DNA from: Odobenus rosmarus divergens
Lineage: Eukaryota; Chordata; Mammalia; Carnivora; Odobenidae
Length of the DNA stretch: 64,000 nucleotides
Direction: 5' to 3'
Assembly (NCBI RefSeq): GCF_000321225.1
Contig: NW_004451509.1
Coordinates: 73,566 to 137,565, forward strand
Shown here: positions 34,781 to 47,149 of the stretch, in pieces
Numbering within the stretch: the first letter of the stretch is position 1
How the letters are laid out: the number at the start of each line of letters is the position of its first letter
The notes under the pieces: model-generated
What the model saw: only the letters and a program-made list of their open reading frames with translations
Told to the model about the DNA's origin: nothing
The model's database searches: none
Program-made: the position numbers and the translations under genes

Positions 34781-36859
34781 GTGGGTGATGCCAAAGAGAT
34801 GGCACAGCTAGTCATATGGTTTCAGCTATGACACTCGGGTATTTGCTGAACTGCTCAGAAGCTTGCCTTTTCCCCAGTTTGGAAGAGAACCAGTTTTGAC
34901 ACTGTTTGGAAGAAGATAATAGGAGGGAGGTGGCGAGTGAAAAAGTCAAAACTTGTGTTTCTGGGTCTTGACATTTACTCTTTGCCTTGATCCTCTCAGT
35001 ATTTATAAATAGCTCTTGTGTTTTCTTCAGTTTTATATAGCACTTCCACATCTGCTATACACAGGGTGGTATTGGGAGCGAGCTATTTGCAAGGTATTCT
35101 GGGAAAAGTGTATACTCTACCCTGTGCTAATGGGAGGTTTTTCGAGTGACTATTCTTTCATATTCTGAGCTCCAACAAGCACTAGATAGTAGACCAAACA
35201 CACACATATGGTCTGTCCCCCATAAATATTAAAAATGCATTAGTCAGTCTAAGTTTTCTTTTGTATTTTCTAAGACTTGTCAATCACAAACCAATAGATC
35301 CTATTTGTAGAGAAAGAACAGATTTAAAATGACAAAACCAGAACATTTCTCAGAATCCTGGGAAGGGCTGGCACTTTAAAAAAAAAAACCAAAAAAGCAG
35401 TGACAACAAAATTTCAAGTGAGTTGTCTTGGAGTCTGTCAGATTTGGAGATGCTCTGCTCTCTCTGAGTCTGTGCATCCCAGATGGAGTGGTTTCTGTAG
35501 AAAAACAATCATGGTTATATTCAGGAGAGCTTACTTGGCAAGAAAATCATGATTGAACTGATGCTATTGTGACATAATGTAGGAGTTTATAATTGCAATT
35601 TGTTATGAAACAGTTGAACTGAGTCCCAAGGATGGATATTTTAATGCTCTGTGGGGAAATTGGAAAGAAAGGCATAAGGAAGGACAGATGTGATGGCAGA
35701 GTAAGGCTGGCTGTTGGGGGGCCTTGCTGCTTGGTATTTGCCTTGGTGAAACTGCAGAAGTCCCAGGTCCGGCCCCTAGTCGCACAGATCAAGACTCAAG
35801 GTAGCCAGTGTCCCAGAGCTGATCATATTTGGGAAAGCCAGTTCATACTGAGTAAACTCAGGTATATACACCGGGAACAGTCTTATTTACCAGGAGATAC
35901 AGAACTGTCAGACAGACCAGCCCTTCTTTTGGACTTACCCAGTATGCTCCCTGCAGGCCAACTACACAGGAAGTTAAGATTCCTGGTAAGCTTGGAATCA
36001 GGGAAAGACAGATAGTTTCATAAAGTGTGTGGGGCCTCGTGTGTCCACTTTCACCATTTGTGATACTCACTGTTGGGTTGATGGAATGCTTTCAGTGTCC
36101 CAACAGGCAGCCTGTGACCCTAGGGGACCTTGGACATCCACTCCAACATCTCCCTCAGCAGCTGTTCTTTCCCTAGCCTGCCACTGTTGACATTCTTCCC
36201 AATACAGTCCTTGCATCTTTCCTTAATTGTGATAATACCTCCAATTACATTAAAATTAGGGCCAGGCCAATCATTTGGCTTCTCTTCAAAATGATATTCT
36301 TTAAATATTTGCTCAGCACTTCTTTAGAGGAGAAGTTGAGATCTGCCTAGAGAAGCATCAGAGCAGGAGTCCGATGGAAGCACTCAACCTCTCCGTCATT
36401 CCAAGGCTGTTCCTCTCTGGCCCAACGTTGCACTTCCCACTCAGCAAAACAATCCTCTGCAGAAAACTGCATCTACCTTCCTACAAAGGCAGCTTAAAGA
36501 CCATCTATTATTAGTTGAGCCTGGCTTAACATAATATTGCCTCTAACCACATACTCCTCCTCAAGGTATATTCTCATAGACTAATTTCATCTTCTTCTAA
36601 TACACACATATACACATATTTTTTACCCAAGGATGTTTCAGAACACTTTTGAATCAGTCCTGTAGGCTGCTACCTGCTGGCTTGCTCCTTAGTCCAGATA
36701 AATTCAGAGAGAAATCTTTGCCTGGCCTGGGAACCCTTCACTCTGTGATTTACAGTAAGTCATACCTCTAAAGCCTGCAAATTTTGCATCTCTAAAGCCT
36801 GTCCATCAGTTTATTTTCATTTTTGTTTTTAAAAATTTCTCCATCATTATCTGTGCAGC
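34781..36859. other. Unique non-coding DNA
   Basis: Two kilobases with no gene or repeat I can name. The 127-codon ORF at 35632-36015 has no family resemblance. Confidence 0.5.
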
Positions 36860-37150
36860 AAATGTTAACTGATCATCTTCTAGATTGTACCCTGCACAAG
36901 TAGATAAAGAAGGATATTACACAGTCTGTTCCCCCGAGATTCATGTCTGTGGGGAGAGACAGGCAAGTAACCAGATCATTGTAACTCAGTGTGGTGAGCG
37001 TAGCAATGGAGAAATGCCCAGGGGATGTGGGAACACAAAGAAAGGCAACCTGATAACCAGAGTGGAGCTTCATGGAGACTTCCTAGAAGTCTGCTTGAGA
37101 ATTACCCAAATTCAGATGTGTGTGGAGGGCTTGTTAGGCAGAGTGGAACC
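36860..37150 (+). repeat. Ancient interspersed repeat fragment
   Basis: TGTGGGGAGAGACAGGCAAG and CAATGGAGAAATGCCCAGGG resemble the same class of old element as 42120-42620 and 62480-64000. Strongly diverged. Confidence 0.35.
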
Positions 37151-37411
37151 ATGATCTTAACCGTCTTGAGTTGAATCCATGGTTTAAGTCCAAAGGTAGC
37201 ACGAACTCTTTTCCAGTTTCTCCCCAGGGTATCTCTCTCTTGACCAAGCACTTCCTACATGACAGAGAGAGAGAGGGAGGGAGAGAGAACAACACTGCAT
37301 GGAAGAACTGCTGGGTCTAATAATAACCACCAGTAGATGTCCAGTACTTTGTTGTTTATCAAGCAAATCCACGTTCATTATGTCATTCAATTTTCCGAAG
37401 ATACCTTACAG

Positions 37412-37622
37412 CAGTGATTCTTAACTGGAGTGATTTTACTCAGGGGCCACATTTGGTAACGTCTGTAGATATTTTGCCATTGTCATACTGGGTGCTGAAA
37501 GAGACTGTTATTGGCTTCTGTTTGGTGGAGAGATGCTGCTGTCATGTGCAGGATATCCCCCCAGAACAAAGAATTATCTGACCCAAAACATCAACAGTAG
37601 TGCTGAGATTGAGAAGCCACAT
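37412..37622 (+). mobile_element. MER5A-type hAT-Charlie element
   Basis: Starts CAGTGATTCTTAACTGGAGT and includes GGGGCCACATTTGGTAACGT, CAGGATATCCCCCCAGAACA and AAGAATTATCTGACCCAAAA, ending near TTGAGAAGCCAC. A near full-length ancient MER5A. Confidence 0.88.
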
Positions 37623-37654
37623 CTTGAGGTCATTTCCACATTTTGAGAGGGAAA

Positions 37655-37790
37655 CTGAATTTCTAGGTCTAGCTCCATCTAAATTAGCTGTGTGATCTTT
37701 GGCAAACCATTTAATCACAAGCCCTGATTCTCCTACTCATAAAATGTATATTTATTTTTACATTAAATGACCCATAAAGTCTTTTCCCAA
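37655..37790 (+). repeat. MIR remnant
   Basis: AATTTCTAGGTCTAGCTCCA, TTAGCTGTGTGATCTTTGGC and CTACTCATAAAATGTATA in forward order, directly after the MER5A. Confidence 0.65.
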
Positions 37791-38334
37791 TCTAAGAGTC
37801 TTTGAGTTCCTGGATGCAGATGTAAGTTTAAGCCAACAAATTAACAAATAAAACATCTTTGCTGTAAAAGTTACAGCTGTAATATATTGATTCTCAATGC
37901 AGTATTTTATTTGGATAATAAAGAAAGGATTCACTCAGCAAGCCCTTGAGGGTGCCCCATGTGTGTGTGGCTGGGGTGACCTTCCAGAAGGCCCTGCTTT
38001 CTGCCTCCAGCCTCCTCTCTCCTGCCCAGCAGCAGAAGCTATGAGTTCCAGGTAGCCTCACAACCATCTGAAAATTTGGCCAGAAAGGCAGAATAATTCA
38101 CATGGTGACAGTGTGGTTTCTAGAACTTGTTGAGATTACTGAAGGTTATCTGTGTCCCTCTGCCCCTTCTCTTACCACACAAATTCTTCAAACTCCCCAT
38201 CACCTGACATCCTGCACATTCTGCCCTCAGGTGACTATGTCAGAGTGTTTGGGGAAAATACTGCAGAAAATAGTCCCTCTGAAGGGTAAGCCAGTTCCTA
38301 AAATCCAGTAAAAATCATAATAAACTCTACTCAC

Positions 38335-38450
38335 TGAACTCTTATTTTGTGCATTCTATATTACATCCCTGGAAGATGAATATTACTCTTTTGACTTGAC
38401 AGATGAGGAAACTAAATCTTAGAGAGGTGAAGTAACTTGCTTTGATTTTT
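38335..38450 (-). repeat. MIR remnant
   Basis: ACTTGACAGATGAGGAAACT and CTTAGAGAGGTGAAGTAACT are the reverse MIR core. Confidence 0.72.
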
Positions 38451-38599
38451 TTAAAAGGAATGATGAAAACGTGACAAAAGATGAGAGTGTTAAATTGGAA
38501 ACTAATAAATTTGTGTCCAATGAGATGGGAGGAGGATGTTTGTTGAGTAGTCCTTATAAGACGTGGATCCATGTGTGTACCGGGACTAATGAGACAGTG

Positions 38600-38765
38600 T
38601 GGCATGAAGGAAAAAGTGGTCTTCAAATGCCTGAATATCCTCATTTACAAAATGAGGTAACAATTCTTGCCTTAGAGATTGGATGTTATAATGTATGTCA
38701 AATGCAAACTTATAGTGCCTAGAATATAGTAGGTGCTCAATAATGTAGCTATCATCATTGCTATG
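38600..38765 (+). repeat. MIR remnant
   Basis: ATCCTCATTTACAAAATGAG, TTATAGTGCCTAGAATATAG and TAGGTGCTCAATAATGTAGC are the MIR 3' half. Confidence 0.78.
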
Positions 38766-39581
38766 TATCTAGGGTACACCTGCGATCTCTAATATCTTCA
38801 GTGCTGGAAAAGGGCAGGTAAATTGGAAGCTTGGGGAATTCTGAAACATGAGCTTGCCTAGCTTCAGCATTTTTTATATGTGTGCCAGACTAATTTCATT
38901 GAATCCCCTAGCATGTCTTTCCAGTTCTTCAAATCCATAGGCTTGGTCCACGAAAGTTGTTTGGAAGAGTCTTATTCAGTTGAACTTGTAAATTGAGTCC
39001 CTTTTTGGCCGCGTTATCTACCAATCAGTTCAACTCCCTTTGTTCCCATTCTAACTTCCTTCTTGAAGGAAATTTTTCATATTTAGGTTGATAAAAATAA
39101 ATCTGGTTCTTTCTCTGGATTAGGTACTACTCTAGGCACTGTCATTTAATATTTGGGTTCCCATGAGATACTTCCCAGTAGGACTACAAAATTGAGGGTT
39201 CTTATTGACCCCCTGCAATTTAATGGCTTCTGTGAGAGAGAATCTGACATCAACCTCTCTTTCCTGTTGCTGCCGCAAAGAAAGTGAGAGCCAGTAGAGA
39301 GGGAAGGTATTCAGACAGAGACATTGCCCATTCTGCTAAAAGGTATTGACTTCTGATCAATTCATAAAGTTATAAGCACTGCAGCAAATGTTTTCCAGTT
39401 ATAAACATGAGGCTTTGGTTTTTGTTTGTTTTTTTTTACTAGATGAATAGATACTTAATGAGTCAAGGTGGATAGAATTACATTGAACATCTGTGCATAT
39501 GTCTCAGTCAGGTGTTTTCATTTTTCCTAAAAGAGGCTCTGTGTGGTTGAATCAGGCCCACCTCCTCATTCATCTTCACCT
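38766..39581. other. Unique AT-rich DNA
   Basis: Nothing recognisable up to the MLT1 LTR. Confidence 0.5.
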
Positions 39582-39957
39582 ACACCCTCAGAGTATGACC
39601 TTATTTGGAAATGTGTCTTTGAAGGTATAATTTAAGGTAAGATGAGGTCATACTGGAGTAAGATGGATCCTAAATCCAATATGACTGATGTCTTTATAAG
39701 ACAAAGAGAAGACACCAAGACACAAGCAGAACTCTACATGAAGAAAGAGGCAGAGATTGTCTACAAACCAAAGAATGCCAAGGACTGCTGGAAACCACAG
39801 CCATAGAACAGACTCTTTTGAGAGTGCCCATGGTATTAACCCTTCCAGCACCTTGATTTCATACTTCTAGCCTCCACAACTATGAAACAATAAATTTTTA
39901 TGGGTTAGGCCACCCAGTTTGTGATCATTTGTTACAGCAACCTTGGGAACCTAAGAG
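39582..39957 (+). mobile_element. MLT1-class solo LTR (5' end missing)
   Basis: Contains GAGTATGACCTTATTTGGAA, AAGATGAGGTCATACTGGAG, CAATATGACTGATGTCTTTA, AAAGAATGCCAAGGACTGC and AACAATAAATTTTTATGG near the LTR polyadenylation signal, ending in GTTACAGCAACC. The first 60 or so bases of the LTR are not recognisable. Confidence 0.88.
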
Positions 39958-40974
39958 AGAAGCCTTGTTTATGAAACCTCAGTGAAGAACTTTATTGAGG
40001 TGCTTTGGAAGCAGGAATACTTAAACCTGGTTGGACCCAAAGATTTATCAAAATTCACCATCATCTTTTCCCAGTAGGTACCGCTTTTCTTTAACCTGCC
40101 AAGATACTTGCCATATAAAACAGTGTCACAGAAACTTTTGAATAGAGATTACTTTCTTGATGGAAATTGCCAGTTACTAGAAAGTTATCACCACATGCCT
40201 GTGCCTTCCCAGCTAAAAATTTCTCCTGGTCTTCATTTGACTGTTGTCTTCTTTTGTTTTTCAATTGGCCTTTGCTCTGAATTGAACTTGAGCAAAAATA
40301 ATGGGATGTGATATGACAATAAAATATTGGTTTAGTTTTCTATTAGTAGGAGAATTCAATTCATTGTGTGAAGAGTATCAGTGGGTTTTGCTGAATGTGT
40401 TCCAATTTATGATTAATGTTTTAAAGGAGTGGAGGTGTTTTAAAGGAGGTGCTTAAAGTTTAAATCCTGTCCAGCTTAAAAACAACCAAGAAAATAGCAA
40501 GACCAGCCAGATTTTATGAGAAGCACCTTTGTAGTACCGGTATTCAAATTTTTGTCCCTTTTGATTCTGTAGAAGACACAAATGGAAAAAAATAAACCAT
40601 TGAAAACTTAGGACAAGTAGATATATGTACAACTTCAGAGTACTGGAAGATGGGTGGGGGTCTGTTGGGAAATTGACAACCAGGGAGAATGTGGCACAGT
40701 TTTGGGGTTGGCCTTTGAAAAAAGGGTGAAATGTCCAGGAGTCAGGTCCTTCAAACCCATGGCATTATCTATTTTCTGAGCAGAGATAGGGAGTAAAGAG
40801 AGAGATGAGGGGTTGAGTAATGGGTTACTGAAATCACTCTGATTCCCATCTTGGGAGAGATATGGGACAGAGATGAGAAAGGTTGGGCCCCTTAACATCA
40901 CTACATTTTCCCCATAATGTCACTGACCTTGGCAGTCTTGCCTGCCACTGTTCCATCACCTGGGATTGTAAGTG
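39958..40974. other. Unique AT-rich DNA
   Basis: Nothing recognisable. Confidence 0.5.
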
Positions 40975-41175
40975 CATGGTGAGCACCTTTAAAGCATCTG
41001 TATGCTCATTATTTCACTTGGTCCTCATATACACTCTATTCATACACAGAACTGTAGGTAAGTATCTATACTCCTATTTTACCAGAGACTCTGAGAGTTA
41101 AAGAAATTTCCCTAAATCCCATAGCTAGTAAGTAAGTGAGCTGGGATTCAGCTATTAATCTAATTCCAAACCCTA
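40975..41175 (-). repeat. MIR remnant
   Basis: ATTTTACCAGAGACTCTGAG, CATAGCTAGTAAGTAAGTGA and GCTGGGATTCAGCTATTAAT in reverse order. Confidence 0.75.
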
Positions 41176-41774
41176 GCTTTTATTGAACATACTCTGCTGT
41201 CCTCTTGGAGAATCCCTGGAAAGCTACTCCTTTGACTACTCTTAAAGGCTGATTAATCCAAATCTTATCTCTGAGCTGGTCATTAATGATAATATAGCAC
41301 TAGAAAATAAGCTAGGTATAGAAATTACATTTTTACTAAAATCTGTCAAGTTTATTTCTTTTCTGTTTTGAATGTCAATAAACACATTTTAATTCCCAAA
41401 GAAGTCTCACTCTTCCTCCAAACAGACACATTTCTTTAAACAGATCTTTTTATGGAAAACAGAATAATTTCTAGTGACTATTTCACTGAAGTTGTTCACA
41501 TGGGAATGGGAGATACAACCATAGTACTCTAATTTCCTTACAGCTAGAGATGGCACATTTCTCCATTAAATGAACTCAAGATGGAAGCAATGGTTTTAAA
41601 ATCTTAAAATGTCAAACCAACTTCCAATTTACATTGTTGAACTTCTCTGTAGTTCAGGTGTTTGGAAGATGAATCCTGGCTCACCACTCTGAGTTGACCA
41701 AGTGCTTCATTAACATCAGGTCAACTTTATTAGCATCTAGTAAAGATTAAAAAAAATAAAGAGCTCATGATAAT

Positions 41775-42015
41775 AACCAAAAATAATGCTGCTATGTGCC
41801 AGGTATTCTATATAAATTATTACTTTTAATTCTAACAAAATTTTATGAAATAAGGTTGGCTTTATGCAGATTTTGATTTTTTTAGTCAGAAAAACCCAAG
41901 ATAAGGAATTGTTAACTTAGAAAAATTAAGAAATGTGCACAAGATCTCATGAATAGTCCCAGGATTAAAACTCTTATCTATCTGACTCAAAAATCCATGC
42001 TCTTAACCAGTTATA
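41775..42015 (-). repeat. MIR remnant
   Basis: GCTATGTGCCAGGTATTCTA, AGAAATGTGCACAAGATCTC and CATGCTCTTAACCAGTTATA span most of a reverse MIR. Confidence 0.7.
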
Positions 42016-42119
42016 AATCCAAATATGGAGGACTCAATATTTTGACTCTTCCTCAGTGGCTGAAGTGGTAGATTGTAGAGGCATGCGAAATGTTTGAGGG
42101 CATGTGTTACTGCTCATTC

Positions 42120-42620
42120 AGCTGTCATCCAATAAGTATTTATTGAGTAACTATTAAATGCCCAGTACTATGTTGTTTGCTGGTTATGCAAAAGTGAAAA
42201 TGACACATATGATCTCTTATTTCTAGAAGAAAGAAACATCATAAAAGTTAACCCATTAAAAGTGAACTATGAGTGTTGATATGTATACTCTGAGAAAAAC
42301 AAACCTAAGGCTGAAGTTAAGAATGCTGTTGGGGGAAAGATGGGGTTTTTATCTCAGTAGGGTGACACTTAAGCTGAAGGATTAGTGGAGCTGGCCGTGT
42401 GAAGAGTTAAGGTGGGACATTTCTTCAAGGCAGAGAGAACAGCATGTGCAAAGGCCCTAGGCCAGAAAGAGTTGGATATATTGCAGGAACGAAAGAGAGT
42501 TAGTTTGACTGGAACACAGTAAGGACAGGAGTGAGGCCTGACATAGAGTTGAGAAACAAGCAGAACCCAGTTCACAGGGACGTTATTCTTCAGTGGATGG
42601 GAATTCACTCAGCAGTGAGA
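42120..42620 (+). repeat. Ancient interspersed repeat fragment
   Basis: TATTTATTGAGTAACTATTAAATGCCC, GAGAACAGCATGTGCAAAGG and GTTTGACTGGAACACAGTAA follow the order of the old mammalian element that starts with a tattgagcacc-type phrase and passes through the cagcatgtgcaaagg word. Family unresolved. Confidence 0.5.
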
Positions 42621-42967
42621 GAAAAATGATGAGGTATGAGCAGAGAAAGTAGAGAGTGGGTATCCCTGGAGCTGAATCATACTGATTTCCATGATGTTTG
42701 AAGACCCATGGACTTGTACTGCTGAGCTTACAGAGCCACTTTAATTCTGCTCCTCACTGAAGCTCTGTCCTTCAACACTTCCCAGGACTCTTGTGTCCTT
42801 GCTAAATTCTCTGCAACCAATTCTGTTGTAGATTTCTTAGGATTTTCCATATAAACAATTAGGTACTCTGCAAATATAGATAACTTTGCTTCTTTCTTCT
42901 CTCTATATATACCATTTACTTATTTTTCTTGCATTATTGCAATCTCTAGTTCTCTCAATGTAGTTTT

Positions 42968-43647
42968 TTTTGGGGGGGTGGTTTTTTTTTAAATTGTTAG
43001 TCACCGTACATTACATCATTAGTTTTTGATGTAGTGTTCCATGATTCATTGTTTGTGTATAACACCCAGTGCTCCATGCAGAACATGCCCTCTTTAATAC
43101 CCATCACGAGGCTAACCCATCCTCCCACGCCCCTCCCCTCTAGAACCCTCAGTTTGTTTTTCAGAGTCCATCGTCTCTCANNNNNNNNNNNNNNNNNNNN
43201 NNNNNNNNNNNNNNNNNNNNNNNNNNNNNNCTAGAACCCTCAGTTTGTTTCTCGAGTCCATAGTCTCTCATGGTTCATCTCCCTCTCCAATTCCCCCCTT
43301 CATTTTTCCCTTCCTGCTATCTTCTTTTTCTTTTTTAAACATATAATGTATTATTGTTTCAGAGATACAGGTCTGTGATTCATCAGTCATACACAATTCA
43401 CAGAACTCACCAAAGCACATACCCTCCCCAATGTCTATCAACCATCCACCCCAATTTTCCCCCTTCATTCTTCTCTTCCTGCTATCTTCTTCTTTTTCTT
43501 TTTCTTTTTTTAACATATAATGTATTATTGTTTCAGAGATACAGATCTGTGATTCAACAGTCTTGCACAATTCACAGCACTCACCAAAGCACATACCCTC
43601 CCCAATGTCTATCAACCAGCCACCCCATCCCTCCCACCCCCCCACCA
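42968..43647 (-). mobile_element. L1 3' end with several tandem 3'UTR modules, containing an assembly gap
   Basis: Read on the plus strand the insertion shows a T-rich start, a first 3'UTR module (reverse of the 14540-15289 type), the N gap, more of that module, then two copies about 170 bases apart of a second module starting CATATAATGTATTATTGTTT, each preceded by a T-rich run. Perfect target duplication CTCAATGTAGTTTT at 42954-42967 and 43648-43661. No ORF2 remains. It lies inside an older antisense L1. Confidence 0.88.
43181..43230. other. Assembly gap (50 N) inside L1 3' end
   Basis: Fifty N, probably a placeholder length. The 40 bases before and after the gap are near copies (CTAGAACCCTCAGTTTGTTT ... 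GTCTCTCA on both sides), so the gap may hide a tandem duplication or be an assembly artefact with redundant ends. Confidence 0.99.
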
Positions 43648-44190
43648 CTCAATGTAGTTTTGAACACAAGTGGTGAAAGTAGGCATCTTTGTGTTTCAGA
43701 TCCTAGGGGAAAAGCATTTTAAATATCATCAAGAATGGTATTTGGTTTTCCAAGGTTTTCCTTGGTTTCCAAGATTTTCCAAAGATGCCTTATATTAATG
43801 AAGTCTCTATCCATTCTCAATTTGATGAGAGTTTATAATATAAACTTTATATCATGAATTAGTGATATATTTTGTTAAGTGCTTTTCTGCATCAATTGAT
43901 CTACTGTTTTCCCTCCTTTCTAATGTTATATTAACTTAGTAATCTTAGGATAAATCCTACTTGACGTGGATGTATTATATATCACTGAGCTTGATTTTTT
44001 TAAAATTTGCTAAGGATTTTTTTTTACATTAGTTTTTCATAAGGAATATAATTTAAAATTTTTATGAATTTTTTAGAAGGACTTAGTATTAGGGTTATGC
44101 CATTCTCATAAAATGAGTTGAGAGGTATTTCCTCTTCCTCTATTTTCTGAGTTTGTATAAAACTGGTGTTATTTCCTAAGAGGTGGTTCT

Positions 44191-46732
44191 TTAAAAGGAT
44201 TAATAAAATTGGTAAGCCTCTAACCAGACTTATCAAAATAAGAGAGAGAAGATCGAAATAGATAAAATAACAAATGAAAAAGGAGAGAACACAACCAACA
44301 TCACAGAAATATAAACAATTATACAAGAATACTATGAAAAATTAAATGACAACAAATTGGGCAGTCTGGAAAAAAATGGACAAATTCCTAGAAATTTTAC
44401 AAACTACCAAAAGTGAAACAGTAAGAAATAGAAAATTTGAACAGACCCAAAACCAGCAAAGAAGTTGAATCAATAATCAAAAATCTCCCAACAAACAAAA
44501 GTCCTGAGCCAGATGGTTCCCAGGGGAATTCTACCAAACATTTAAAGAAGAGTTAATACCTATTCTTCTCAAACTGTTCCAAAAAACAGAAATGGAAGGA
44601 AAACTTCCAGACTCATTCTACAAAGCCAGCATTACCTTGATTCCAAAACTAAACAAAGACCCCACTGAAAAGGAGAATTAACAGGCCAATATCCCTGATG
44701 AATATAGATGCAGAAATTCTCAATAGAATACTAGCAAATCAAATTCAACAGTGTATTAATAGAATATTCACCACAATCAAGTAGGATTATTCCTGGGCTG
44801 CAGGGGTTCAATATTCACAAATCAATCAACATGATACACCACATTAATAAAACAAAGGATAGGAACCATATGATCCTGTCAATAGATGCAGAAAAAGCAT
44901 TTGACAAAATACAGCATCCATTCTTGATAAAAAACCCTCAACAAAGTAGGGATAGATGGAACATACCTCAAAATCATAAAGGCCATATATGAAAGACCCA
45001 CAGCTAATATCCTCAATGGGGAAAAACTGAGAGCCTTTCCCCTACAGTCAGGAACAAGACAAGGATGTCCACTCTCATCATTACTAATTAACATAGTACT
45101 GGAAGTCTTAGTCTTAGCAATCATCCATATTGATAAGGAAGAAGTTAAACTTTCACTATTTGCAAAGACATACTCTATGTAGAAAATCCAAAAGATTCAA
45201 CCAAAAAATTGCTAGAACTAATACATGAATTCAGCAAAGTTGCGGGATATAAAATCAATGTGCAGAAATCTGTTATGTTTCTATACACCAATAACAAAGC
45301 AGCAGAAAAAGAAATCAAGGAATCAATCCCATTTACAATTGCACCAAAAACAGTAAGATTCCTATGAATAAACCTAAAGAGGTAAAAGATCTGTACTCTG
45401 AAAACTATAGAACACTTATGAAAGAAATTGAAGAGGACACAAAGAAATGGAAAAGAATTCCATGCTCATGGATTGGAAGAACAAACATCATTAAAATGTC
45501 TATACTACCCAAAGCAATCTATACATTTAAGGTAATCCCTATCAAAATACCACCAGCATTTTTCACAGAGCTAAAAAAACAATCCTAAAATTTGTATGGA
45601 ACCACAAAAGACCCCAAATATCCAAAGGAATCCTGAAAAAGAAAAAACTGGAAGCACCACGATTCTAGATTTCAAGCCATATTACAAGGCTGTAGTTATC
45701 AATACAGTATAGTGCTGGCACAAAAACAGACAGATCAATGGAACAGACTAGAGAACCCAGAAATGGACTCACAACTATATGGCCAACTAATCTTTGACAA
45801 AGCAGGAAAGATTATCAGTGGAAAAAAGACAGTCTCTTCAACAAATGGTGTTGAAAAAACTGAACAGCCACATACAGAAGAATGAAACTGGGCCACTTTC
45901 TTACACCATACACAAAGATAAATTCAAAATGGATGAAAGACCTAAATGTGAGACAGGAATCCATCAAAATCCTAGAAGAGAACACAGGCAGAAACCTCTT
46001 TGACCTCAGACGCAGCAACTTCTTACTAGACACATTGCAGGAGACAAAGGAAACAAAAGCAAAAATGAACTATTGGGACTTCATCAAGATAAAAAGCTTC
46101 TGCACAGCAAAGAAAACAATCAACAAAACTAAAAGGCAGCCTACATAATGGGAGAAGATATTTGCAAATGGCATATCAGATAAAGGGTTAGTATCCAAAA
46201 TCTATAAAGAACTTATCAAACTTAACACCCCCAAAATTAATAATCCAGTTAAGAAATGGGCAGAAGACATGAATAGTCACCTTTTCAAAGAAGACATCCA
46301 GATGGCTAACAGACACATGAAAAAAAAAAGCTCAACATCACTCATCATCAGGGAAATAGAAATCACAAGAGATACCACCTCACATCTGTCAGAACGGCTA
46401 AAATTAACAACACAAGAAACAACAGGTGATGGGGAGGATGCAAGATTAGGGGAACCCTCCTGCAGTATTGGTGGGAATGCAAACTGGTGCAGCGACTGTG
46501 GAGAACAGTATGGAGGGTCCTCAAAAAATTAAAAATAAGAACTACCCTACAATCCAGCAATTGCAGGACTAGGTATTTACAATTGCACGACTAGGTATTT
46601 ACGCAAAGGATACAAAAATGCAGATTTGAAGGGATACATGCACCCGATGTTTATAACAGCATTATCAACAGTATCAAAACCATGGAGAGAGCCCAAGTGT
46701 CAGTTGACTGATGAATGGATAAAGAAGATGTG

Positions 46733-46764
<32 letters not shown>

Positions 46765-46803
46765 ATAATGGAATCTTAGGCATCAAAAAAAGAATAAAAT
46801 CTT
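44191..46803 (+). mobile_element. Decayed sense L1 ORF2 (about 2.6 kb)
   Basis: Sense ORF2 from GGATTAATAAAATTGGTAAG to near the C-terminus. Coding blocks survive in different frames: [19 protein letters not shown] (45364-45588), [17 protein letters not shown] (45882-46148), [11 protein letters not shown] (46269-46532) and DEWIKKMWC (46626-46790). The stretch expected to encode the catalytic FADD motif (around 45160-45180) has lost bases, so the frame breaks there. A (TG)n run at 46733-46760 lies in the last coding block. The element is dead. Confidence 0.92.
46733..46760. repeat. (TG)n microsatellite in L1 ORF2 relic
   Basis: Fourteen dinucleotide units expanded within the last ORF2 block, probably from the TGGTGTATATATAC word of the element. 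Confidence 0.93.
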
Positions 46804-46850
46804 GGGGTTCTTGTGTGGCTCATTTGATTAAGCATCCAACTCATGTTCAT
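46804..46850 (+). mobile_element. Degraded SINEC head fragment
   Basis: GGGTTCTTGTGTGGCTCATTTGATTAAGC resembles the SINEC head with several substitutions, then CAACTCATGTTCATG. Only about 45 bases remain. It sits exactly where the sense L1 ORF2 similarity stops. Confidence 0.6.
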
Positions 46851-46888
46851 GTTCTCTATTTTGTGCCTTTTTTTAGAAATTGATTTTG

Positions 46889-47149
46889 CCCTTCCTTCTC
46901 CTGAGGGCAAAATGAAGGGGGGAAATCAGAGGGGGAGATGAACCATGAGAGACTATGGACTCCGAGAAACAAACTGAGGGTTTTAGAGGGGAGGGTGGTG
47001 GGGGGATGGGTTAGCCTGGTGATGGGTATTAAAGAGGGCGCGTATTGCATGGAGCATTGGGCGTTATATGAAAACAATGAATCATGGAACGCTACATCAA
47101 AAAATAATGATGTATGGTGACTAACATAACATAATAAAATTAAATTAAA
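46889..47149 (+). mobile_element. Solo L1 3'UTR insertion (261 bp) with 12-bp TSD
   Basis: Contains only 3'UTR sequence (GGGGGAAATCAGAGGG, GAACCATGAGAGACTATGGA, GGTGATGGGTATTAA) and the tail after CATAATAAAATTAAATTAAA. Exact duplication AAATTGATTTTG at 46877-46888 and 47150-47161 shows it is a separate extreme 5' truncation, not the end of the neighbouring sense L1. Confidence 0.92.

Larger units (their letters stand above)
42700..44190 (-). mobile_element. Old L1 ORF2 (reverse-transcriptase half), antisense, interrupted by 42968-43647
   Basis: Plus-strand phrases such as GATTTCTTAGGATTTTCCAT, CTCTGCAAATATAGATAACT, GATCCTAGGGGAAAAGCATTT, AGGATAAATCCTACTTGA and CTCATAAAATGAGTTGAGAG are the reverse of mammalian L1 ORF2. 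Highly decayed. It appears to resume after the sense L1, at about 47160, so the two halves are probably one element split by later insertions. Confidence 0.8.

Noticed and set aside
43337..43647. Tandem direct repeats resembling a CRISPR or satellite array
   Set aside because: Only two units of about 170 bases, explained by duplicated L1 3'UTR in a mammalian genome.
43268..43648. 126-codon minus ORF with an internally duplicated protein motif (and its plus-strand partner)
   Set aside because: The duplication is the repeated L1 3'UTR module, which is non-coding.
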